This document shows, piece by piece, positions 45,801 to 55,200 of a DNA stretch of 64,000 bases; position 1 is the stretch's first letter; each line of letters begins with the position of its first letter. The translations under genes were made by a program, and so were the position numbers. The stretch comes from Undaria pinnatifida. Lineage: Eukaryota; Sar; Phaeophyceae; Laminariales; Alariaceae. The stretch is from NCBI GenBank assembly GCA_012845835.1, contig JABAKD010000018.1, positions 7,602,701-7,666,700 of the forward strand. The letters are read 5' to 3'. Below the pieces are notes generated by a model. That model was not told the DNA's origin. It ran no database searches and was given only the letters and a program-made list of their open reading frames with translations.

Positions 45801-46094
45801 AGAAGAAAAAGAAAGGGGTTTTCGGCCGATGAAGGCAGGCAAGTCCAACGTGCGACTTCACTGGAGGGGTGAGGTCAAATCAAGCCTGCGTTTTGCAGAT
45901 CGACAAAGCTGGTACACAAACGTTTTTTTGTTTTTGTTTTTTTTATCCTCCGGCTGATGGGGAAAAATAAAGCTTTTTAGCTCACCACACTGGTACACAA
46001 ACGAAGTGGAAAGAGTTTTAAAACTTTTTTTACCCGGATCTATCTCCAGGAGAATCTAATAAAAAAAAAAAACAAACGGCGTATGGCATATATT

Positions 46095-46315
46095 ATAAAA
46101 ATTAAAATACACTCCAGCTGTGAGATCGAAGATTTCGTCGAAACTCATCTTTGCAAGCTGTGTGTGATACTCCGATCGCGCGCATTACGAGTTGTGTGTC
46201 CTCATTAAGGATATAGGTCGGCGACTCCCCTTACAGCTACAGTGTAGCTATCAGGGTCAACAGGATGATTTTAGTCACTCTGTGCGCGGAAACTATAAAA
46301 CCCGTTTCTGAGGGG
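46095..46315 (-). repeat. Reverse copy of the 200-bp dispersed family
   Basis: It contains ATACACTCCAGCTGTGAGAT, GTGTGTGATACTCCGATCGC, TATAGGTCGGCGACTCCCCT and GGTCAACAGGATGATTTTAG. Confidence 0.8.
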
Positions 46316-46379
46316 AACAAAATCTGACAGCTGTGAAGGCAAAGGGGGGGCCTGGTTTTGATCAAAAGCGAGCGGGTTT

Positions 46380-47740
46380 GGAGGGGGGCGGGGGGGGGGG
46401 GGGGGGGGGGGGGAAGGGCAATTTGTGCATGTAAGCTATAAATCCTTTCGAGGGGATAAATCTGACGGTTTTGGCACCAGTATATTATTGGGGGCGGGGG
46501 GGGGGGGGGGGGGGGGGGGGGCAGCTCGATATGTGCCCGGAAACTATACATTATTTCGAGGGGATAAATGTGACATTTTTGGAAATAATACATCAGTTTA
46601 TCGTGTATATTCTGGGGTAAGTCGTACAATCAGTGAGTAAAGAGAGGGTGGAGTGTTCGAGGGGGTGGGGTTGGGATGGGTTGGGGGGGGAGGGTGGGGG
46701 GTGGGGGCGGGGGCGGGGGGCGGGGGGGGGGGGGGAAGGGCTTTAGGTGAGGGGTTTGTTATACGTGTGGTGCTAGGTCTAGGCGAAGGTGCGGGTGATG
46801 GGGAAGAAAGGGGCGTTCGAGGCGGGGGGGGGGGGGGGGAACACAGCGGCATGGATGGCTCTCGAAAGATAATGAGGTGATATCCTGTGCGTGAAGTGTT
46901 TATTAATGTGGCGGATTTCGATATTTGGTGGGGCGTTTGAGTAAGGGAGAGCAAGAGGGGGGGGGGGGGGGGGAGATTTTTGAGGAGGTTTAGGTCACAA
47001 ATAATATTCAAATACACTTCGGCTGTGAGATCAAAGATATGTATCAGCTTGTTATACGCGTGGTGCTAGGTCTAGGCGATCGTGCAGGTGGTCGGGAAAG
47101 AGGGGGCGTTGGAGGGGGGGGGGGGGGGGGGGGACACAGCGGCATGGATGGCTCTCGAAAGATAATGAGGTGATATCCTGTGCGTGAAGTGTTTGTTAAT
47201 GTGGCGGATTTCGATATTTGGTGGGGCGTTTGAGTAAGGGAGAGCAAGAGGGGGGGGGGGGATTTTTAGGAGGTTTAGGTCACAAATAATATTCAAATAC
47301 ACTTCGGCTGTGAGATCAAAGATATGTAGCAGCTTGTTATACGCGTGGTGCTAGGTCTAGGCGATCGTGTAGGTGGTCGGAAAAGAGGGGGCGTTGGAGG
47401 GGGGGGGGGGGGGGGGAATATAATTGAAACCTTCGTCATGGATGGTCAGAAAGATAATGACGTGGTATCAACTGCGTATAGGTGTTTATTACTCAGGCCG
47501 ATTTTGATTGTGAGTGGGGCGTTTGGACAGACTAGGCGGAAGGGGGGGGGGGGATCGGGGGACGGAGGGGCGGGGGGGGGGAAAGGGTTCGGGTTTGTTA
47601 TGAAAAAGAGGTCAGTGGAGGGGGAGGGGAGGGGGGGGGGGGGAGGGGCGGGGGGCGGGACATTTCAATATGTGCGCGGAAACTATAAATTCTCAAAGGG
47701 GACAAACCTGACGATTGAAGCAATAAGACATCCCTTTATA
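46380..47740 (+). repeat. Poly-G punctuated tandem repeat
   Basis: G runs of 8-32 bases punctuate nested tandem units. Two nearly identical 294-bp units begin at 46841 and 47135 (CACAGCGGCATGGATGGCTC) and a diverged third begins near 47420. Shorter units at 46425-46580 share CGAGGGGATAAATSTGAC. Confidence 0.88.
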
Positions 47741-47894
47741 TCATCTGGCTTGTAATGTTTACTATTCTAGAAGGTTTGATGTTAGATGCAGCATGCAACC
47801 CAGTGTTTAAGTGTAGTAAATAACGTGTTAAATCTTCATAGTTTGTTGTTGTATGATACATCGATCGAAAGCTAGAATATTTTATAGAACATTT

Positions 47895-48240
47895 GTAGGT
47901 ACCATTATTTTCTGACATCGCTAATTATAAGAAAGAGATACGTATTGTCAAATGCAACAGGCGAGGTGATGTGGTCATGCACTGTGTTTGTCACCATCAT
48001 CATACAGTCACCATTATTATCGACATCGCTAATTATACGCAAGAGATACGTATTGCCAAATACAGCATGCGAGGTGATGTATGTGGCCATATGCTGTCTC
48101 CGTCTTTGAGCATTAGAGGGAGGGATGCGAATCGACGCTTGGTATACATGTGCTCAATTACGTTACCTCATTAGTCATACCAGGTACTTGGTATACACGC
48201 GCTCAATCACGTTACCTCGTTAGTAATACTTCGCTTGGCA
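47895..48240 (+). repeat. Two short tandem duplications
   Basis: 47901-47985 and 48011-48097 share GACATCGCTAATTATA, GAGATACGTATTG and GCGAGGTGATGT. 48135-48235 repeats CTTGGTATACA, GCTCAAT and ACGTTACCTC twice. Confidence 0.82.
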
Positions 48241-48463
48241 TAGGTGGGGAGGCGATCATGCAGACGGTATGTACGAAATACCCTACGTAATGGGTTGGTA
48301 AGGTTGTTTACCGCAGTTTTAACACATCTGCCTGTGCTTCCTTTTCCAAATTATTTTTGTCTCAAATAAATGTACGATTTCACGCCTATGATTTTACCTT
48401 GTCGATGTGGGGCTCTGCAGTCGTCAATTTTAAGTCAGAGATACGTCCTACAAATACATATAT

Positions 48464-49095
48464 ATGACAATCCAAAATTCTGGCTTCCCGTCCCCGGTAC
48501 AAAAAATCCGAAACGAATACGATGAACTCCCTGAAAAGTTGAAAGTCTCGACGTGCGCTGTGCTGTGTGCTGTGTGCTGTGTGTTTGGTACAACACTGCA
48601 TCACTCTTGGCTTCTCTGGGGGCACGGAGCTACGCGTACTGAGTGAAATACCTCGTTTCGAAGGTGAGGCACCCAACGCAAGTATGTGTTGTTCGCTGTA
48701 GTGCTGTTTCTCAGGTATCTCCAGCAGCCGCACACTTGCAAAATTGCAGAAAACTTGAAATTCAAACTCTGGAGCGGTGCTTGAGGAGCGAACAGAACTA
48801 GCTATCCATACGAGTAACCTCGTGCAGCTCTACAACTTCAGCTGTAACCTCGTGCAGCTCTATAACTTCAGCTGGAGTGCCCTTTGGGTGGCTCGCGGTC
48901 AGCACCGCCTGTGCTGCACTCCTGGCATCTTATTCCGTAGTAGTGTTCGCTGCCTGGCTGGCATCGTTTGGCCTGCTGCACCCAGGGTGTTTCATAGAGT
49001 TGCCTTTCAAATTACAAGCGGTACGACTCATCGAGTACTGCTGTACGTCGTTCTGGGAGAGGGCGAACTCGTTCAAATGGAATTTTGTCGTGTAG
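48464..49095 (+). CDS. Candidate two-exon small membrane protein
   Basis: An ATG at 48464 opens MTIQNSGFPSPVQKIRNEY, then DELPEKLKVSTCAVLCAVCC. A possible donor at 48643 (gtactg) joins in phase 1 to an exon after ataacttcag at 48872, which encodes GVPFGWLAVSTACAALLASY, then SVVVFAAWLASFGLLHP, ending SFWERANSFKWNFVV and TAG at 49093. The second part has one or two plausible membrane segments. The 26-bp sequence at the acceptor is duplicated just upstream. No family is recognised, and the first exon and its junction are speculative. Confidence 0.28.
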
Positions 49096-49625
49096 GAGCA
49101 GGAGCACAGCATGCGAGAAAGTAGCAGTAGCAGCCGCACCAGAGCAGCAGCAGGAGCAGGAGCGGCGGCGGCAGCAGCAGCAGCAGCAGCTCTAGCAGTA
49201 CGAGTAGGTCGTACCAGCCTGTACGAGAGTAGAAGACCTGCGTACTCAGTTCAAACTTACTTTTCATGTAAACAGCGGTGGGACAGCAGCAACAGAGCTC
49301 CACTGCATCAAGAGGTATAATAGCAGCTGCCGTAGAGCAGAGGCAGTAGCAGTAGCAGCAGCAGCAGTAGCAACAGTAGCAGCAACTGTAATAGTAGCAG
49401 CAGCAACCGTAAGAGAGTGCAAACTCCATTCAAATTTGGCATGTGCTTGAAGAGCAGAAGCGGAGCTCTGAAGCAGCTGCGAGAGCAGAGCAGCAGCTCC
49501 ACACGCAAGAGAAGCAGTGGCAGCAGTGGCAGCAGCAGCAGCAGCGCGTAGCAGCCTTCTCGTAGCGGCAGCCGCAGCCGCAGCCGAAGCGGCAGCGGCA
49601 GCGGCAGCGGTACAGCAGCGGTGTT
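49096..49625 (+). repeat. Imperfect CAG/GCAGCA-rich region
   Basis: About 500 bases rich in AGCAGCAGC with interruptions, directly after the stop of the candidate membrane protein. The minus frames are poly-Leu artefacts. Confidence 0.85.
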
Positions 49626-50094
49626 CATGAGTCTAACAATTTATTAGAGAAGACGGATGGCGTTCCAGGTGGTAGCGGTAGTATTTTACGAACCTCAAGC
49701 AGTATGAGCAGTAGGCAGTATTGAAAGCAGCAGGAGCAGTAGGAGTAGTATACCCACAAGCGTAGGCCGCAGGAACAGTAGGAACAGCGGGGCATACCGT
49801 TCCAAGCATACATATGGTACCATTCACCCTTTTACCACTGCAACAAGAATCCCCACACTAATTCCAAGTAATTTGCGCCCATAAAACGTGGATACCATAG
49901 TCGCAGTATGATGGCTGGTATGATAGGAGCAGACAACTAGGCTCGACGAGCAGAGGCTGGGTTACGAAAAATATGAGCTAATGGGCTGGGGTTCAAACCC
50001 TCGAACAATCCCTAACAAAGGCAGTCGTTGACTCTTGACACCCCACCGACCCACCCACCCATCCACCCACCCATCTATCCATCCCCCGCCCCTT

Positions 50095-50520
50095 CTACTA
50101 TTATTGGTTCGATTGCTCTCTTTTCACTGGATGCCCGCGGGTCGTCACTCGGACAGCACTCCAGACAGCAGGCGCGTTCGTCTGTGCTCACGATTATCCG
50201 TGCGGTTCGTACGGTGCGGACAGCACTCCAGACAGCAACCGCTGTAGTTTGTCGCCGCGAGTTGGTTAGTTGTGGGAACGGGGCAATTCTATGCTGTAGT
50301 TGGATACCCGCGGCCATGTGAGTTAAGTTTGCACATTGGATCGTTTCACTTGTGCGCCTTCTTCGCATCGTGCGTTTTAGGTGGGAAAGCGTAGTATTTC
50401 CCGGGCGAATTTGGATTTTATTTGTTTTTTCGGATCTTCCTAGGGCTCCAGCACCTTTGTGTGACCACGGACTCTAGATCTTGACAAGAGTTAATGTGAG
50501 ACAACATCAATAACTATTCT
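50095..50520 (+). repeat. Dispersed repeat, inverted partner at 1190-1600
   Basis: It contains GGTTCGATTGCTCTC, GGACAGCACTCCAGACAGCA (twice, at about 50152 and 50219), GTTGTGGGAACGGGGCAATT and GGATCTTCCTAGGGCTCCAG. It ends with TTAATGTGAGACAACA near the gap. A (CCAC/CCAT)n tract precedes it. Confidence 0.8.
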
Positions 50521-50540
50521 CCCCATAACCAGGTCTGATT

Positions 50541-51040
50541 NNNNNNNNNNNNNNNNNNNNNNNNNNNNNNNNNNNNNNNNNNNNNNNNNNNNNNNNNNNN
50601 NNNNNNNNNNNNNNNNNNNNNNNNNNNNNNNNNNNNNNNNNNNNNNNNNNNNNNNNNNNNNNNNNNNNNNNNNNNNNNNNNNNNNNNNNNNNNNNNNNNN
50701 NNNNNNNNNNNNNNNNNNNNNNNNNNNNNNNNNNNNNNNNNNNNNNNNNNNNNNNNNNNNNNNNNNNNNNNNNNNNNNNNNNNNNNNNNNNNNNNNNNNN
50801 NNNNNNNNNNNNNNNNNNNNNNNNNNNNNNNNNNNNNNNNNNNNNNNNNNNNNNNNNNNNNNNNNNNNNNNNNNNNNNNNNNNNNNNNNNNNNNNNNNNN
50901 NNNNNNNNNNNNNNNNNNNNNNNNNNNNNNNNNNNNNNNNNNNNNNNNNNNNNNNNNNNNNNNNNNNNNNNNNNNNNNNNNNNNNNNNNNNNNNNNNNNN
51001 NNNNNNNNNNNNNNNNNNNNNNNNNNNNNNNNNNNNNNNN
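50541..51040. other. Assembly gap (500 N)
   Basis: Exactly 500 N, a conventional placeholder, so the true length is unknown. Its right edge abuts CCCTA-type repeats. It lies upstream of the first visible TOP3A exon and may conceal N-terminal exons. Confidence 0.98.
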
Positions 51041-51780
51041 CCTATGATATCCTACCCGACCCTGACCCAGCTTACCTTGTGTTACCATACGGTACCCCCC
51101 CCCCCTTGTTTTATATCACCCCACGCTACTCTATCCTATCCTATAGCGTGATAGCGCGGTGTGGGGGGGGTGGGCATTACGGCAAAGCCCATGTACGGTG
51201 GGGTGGGGTAGGAGGAGTTTTTTGTTTGTTTGTTTGTTTGTTTGGTGGGGTTGATTTGTGTTTGACACCTGGTAGGTACCAAGCCTATGATGCCACTTCC
51301 GCCCTACCCTATAGTACCATATCTCTTCCCATCTTCTCCAACCGTACGTTACCCCTTTTTTTACCTTTTCCCGCTCTTCATTATCCTTCTGCCGTCCTAG
51401 ACGCAACTCAGACCCGGGGTCACTAAGCAGACTCTTTTCCCCCCTCCCCACTGCAGTACGCGCCTTCATTTTTTGTCGCGATATTACTCCAGCTGTTTCT
51501 TCCCTCGTTGACCCGCGTCGAATTGCGTTACCCTATCATATTGTTTGCTACCCTGCCCTATCCCACCCTGTGCTGTTACACCCTACTTTACCCCACCGTT
51601 CCTTGTCCTACCCTACCCGCGTCTTGACCCAATTCGCGTCAAGTTTTCCCCTTTTTGTTTTCTTCATATTATTCCTCTCTTTCGATAATGCTTTTTTTCC
51701 CGTTGCCCTCCCCCCGCCCCCCCTCCACGTGATTTAACTTGAAACGACAACCTGTCGACGGCTATGATATATACGTACTG
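51041..51780. repeat. Low-complexity and SINE remnant before TOP3A ghost exon
   Basis: CCCTA-type tracts at 51041-51125 and 51540-51620, (GTTT)n at 51222-51245, and at about 51405-51525 a minus-strand SINE body remnant (ACCCGGGGTCACTAAGC, GCGCCTTCATTTTTTGTCGC, GACCCGCGTCGAATTGCG). Confidence 0.65.
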
Positions 51781-51833
51781 GTGTAGTCTACCTTTTATAT
51801 CGCGTGTCTATTTTTATTGTTGTGTTTGATCAT

Positions 51834-51932
51834 AATCCGTTCGACGAGCTGCAGGACAGGGCGTGGTCATATGCGGACCTCTGCCAGTTTCGAGCGCTGG
51901 GCTTCGTCGTCGATCGCTGCATGAGAGTGTAC
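51834..51932 (+). pseudogene. Ghost copy of TOP3A exon 52119-52214
   Basis: It reads AATCCGTTCGACGAGCTGCA, then GGGCTTCGTCGTCGATCGCT, close to the real exon 285 bases downstream. Extra bases shift the frame, the acceptor CAG is CAT and the donor is gone. Similarity continues upstream (TAACTTGAAACGA), so exon and intron were copied together. Confidence 0.88.
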
Positions 51933-52118
51933 CCCTCCCCGCGCTTTTGATTGTTTTAGCAACGCAGTCCCGACATGGGCGACGAACACTCGGAATTAGA
52001 CTAGGATCATGTTAGGAGTTGGAAACGGGTTAACTCGAAACGATTATGGTTGATCGCTATCATGTACCCTTTTTGTGACAACATTATCTTATACCGTACC
52101 TTTTATTTGTAATATCAG

Positions 52119-52214
52119 AATCGGTTCGATGAGCTGCAGGACGGGGTGATCAGCTACGGGCCTTGCCAATTTCCAACACTGGGCTTCGTCGTCGATCGCT
52201 ACAAGAGAATACAG
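52119..52214 (+). CDS. TOP3A: TOP3A exon ([14 protein letters not shown])
   Basis: 32 codons, phase 0 at both ends, between gtaatatcag and gtgagg. It encodes [17 protein letters not shown], then [16 protein letters not shown] decayed copy with both splice sites lost is at 51834-51932. Confidence 0.92.
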
Positions 52215-55200
52215 GTGAGGCAGGGGAGGGGAGAGCGGGGCGTGCTCATTTGTCGCTTGCCTTAATCAGCTGACCGTTGATCACGCATCATTTGCGAGAC
52301 GGAGCACGTATCTGCTCCATATATATTTTCCATGTAGTAGAGTGTATTTTTTTCTTGCCTTAACCCCTTCCTGATTGGCGGAAAGTTCGTTCGTGGGCCC
52401 AATTGTTTTGTTTTGTTTGCACACGAGTTTTTTGTTCTGATTGTTTGACCTTTTTGTCGTTGTTTTTATTGCTTTTTTTTTCCAAGGGTGTGGAAAGAGA
52501 AAGAGGGGGGCGGGATTTAACCGTGAAACATTCAGGTGTATTCAGCATTCACTCGGTGGGTTTTACCAACTGCTGTTGGCCATATAGTTACAGGGTAGGT
52601 TGCTGCCGAGAGGGACGGTCCGGTGTACCATCAAATGCAACCGTCGCGTGTAATGCGTGTAACTTTCGAATGGCCGTCAGATGTAACTGTCAGGTGTAAC
52701 CATCAGGTGCAAGCGTCAAATGTACCCGTAACCGTCAGGTATAACCGTCAGATGTAAACATCAAGTGTGTCCGTCAGGTGTATCTGTCGGGTGCAACTAC
52801 CAGGTGTAACCATCAGGTGTATCCGTCAGGTGTTACCGTCAGGTGTAACCGCCAGGCGTAACCGTCGGGTTTGAGCATCGGGTGCGACCGTCAGGTGTAA
52901 CTGTCACGTGTATCCGTCAGGGGTAAACGTCAGGTGTACCCGTCAAGTGTAACCGTCAGGTGTAACCGTTAGGTGTATCCGTCAGATATAACTGTTAGGT
53001 CCAGGCGTTGGATGTGACCGTCGGATGTAACTGAAACTTTAACCGTCAGATGTAATTTCGAGGTAAAACGGTCAGATGTAACCTTCAGGTGTATCCGTCA
53101 GGTGTATCCGTCGGGTGTAAATACCAGGTATAACCGTCAGGTGTAACCGTACCAGTTGTAACCGTCAGGTGTAACCATACCAGGTGTAACCGTCAGGTGT
53201 AACCGTCAGGTGTAACCGTAAGTTTTAATGTCAGATGTAACCGTCAGGTGTAACCGTCACGTATATCTGTCAGGTGTAACCGCCCGGTGTACCCGTCAAG
53301 TGTATCCGTCAGGTGTAACGATCAGATGCAAGCGTCAGGTATATCCGTCGGATGTAACCGTCAGGTACAGCCGTTGGGTGTGACCGTCGGGGGTAACTGC
53401 CAGGTGTACTTAACCGTCAGGTGTAACCGTCAGGTGTAAGTGCCAGGTGTAATAGTCAGCTGTAACCGTCAGGTGCAAACGTCAGCCGTAACCGTCGGGT
53501 GTAACCGTCACGTATAACCGTCGGGTGTACCAGTCGAGGGTAATCGTCGGGGTAACCTTCGGGCGTAACCGTCGGGGTAACCGTCAGATGTAACCGTCAG
53601 GTGTAACCGACGGGTGTAACCGTCAGGTGTGACCGTCAGGTGTAACCGTCAGATGCAACCTTCAAGTATAACCTTCAGGGATAACCGTCACGTGTATCCG
53701 TCAGGTACAACCGTCGGGTGTAACCGTCAGGTGTGACCGTACGGTGTATTCGCCAGTTGTATCCGTCAGTTATAACGGTATGGTGAAACCGCACCGTTTA
53801 ACCGTCAGGTGTAACCGTCAGGCGTAGCTGTGAAGTGTGACCGTCAGGCGTAGTTGTGAAGTGTAACCGTCAGGTGTATCCGTCAGGTGTAACCGCCAGG
53901 TGTAACCGTCGGGCGTCACCGTTGGCTGTAACCGTCAGGGGTATCCCTCAGGTGTCACCGCCAGGTGTAACCCTCAGGCGTAACCCTCAGGTGTGACCGT
54001 CAGGTGTACCCTTCAGGTGTAACCGTCAGGTGTAACGTTCAGGAGTAACCGTCATGTATGTAACCTTCACCCTTCACGTGCAAGGGTCAGGTGTAACCAT
54101 CCGGTGTTACTGTCGGGTTTCGACGTGTAATATAGACACGCCTGGGTCAGGCAGGGCCTATTGACCAGAGATTGTCCCCCCTTGGCCTAAGGGGGGCTGG
54201 TCTGCACTATTCAGGTGCTAAAATGAGAGGGATATAAGTTGTTGTGAGTAGCTTCAAACACGAGAACACAAGCGACGTTAAGCTTCATCCCCGGACCCCT
54301 ATACCAGAATCCAGAAGATAAATGGAAACCCCTGTCGTTTTCAGATCCAGTTGACGCTCACATCAGATCCTCAGCAGTCAATTACCACAAACAAGATCAG
54401 CTATCGTATTTTATCATCAACACTACACACTCTCTGGTGCTCCACTGTCCACAATGCCCCAAAAAGCCAGTTGCTACTCGAAGTAGTTCATGAATAAGCT
54501 TTGATCAAAAGTGAGCACCAACTACACGACATCAAATAAAACATACATGTCGTTAATCGACCACTCACATCAATATCATACCCAATGATTACGAGCCATG
54601 AAATATTGCAATGCTTCACAGAACATTCATGCACGAACGCCAGGCACAAATCACGCATTTATCAAAGCAGTATCATCAATACTACTTGAGCAACCGTCGT
54701 TTTCCACAAGATGTACATGAAAAGTAAATATCTTCGTCTTATACGCGCTTACAACACGCTAGCATAATATTTGTCTCAAGTAACGTACCAATACCCAACG
54801 AGGAAATGCCGTCAAAACATTCCAGGACGATCTCCGCTCAAGTCGCACGAAAACCGCAGAGAACTCACAGCGTAATACCACATCACTGCTTCAGCTTCGT
54901 CCTTGTATGCAATTCATTGACATCACACGAACACGCAGCACGCATTCAGCAAGACTCACTCGTGTTGTTGAGACAAACATCAGCAGCGACACATAAGCAC
55001 ACTCGTTGTACTACGACAGAACAAGACAATCGTCTCATGCGCCCAAAAACAGATGGCACAGATGACCCTACAAAAGCGGCCAATGCAAAAAATGTGGAAG
55101 ACACAAGTATCTACTCGTACCCACACCAAACTTGATCACATTATATACCACTGCTGTACAGCAAACTTTATTGCCGGGTTCTGTTGCTTGTCGGTTGGCT

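Noticed and set aside
49073-49628. Poly-Leu minus-strand frames
   Set aside because: Complement of the CAG-rich repeat.
50507-51088. 193-residue minus-strand frame
   Set aside because: Almost entirely N bases.
52615-54126. Possible CRISPR-like array
   Set aside because: Contiguous 13-bp degenerate units without unique spacers, in an intron of a eukaryotic gene. It is a minisatellite.
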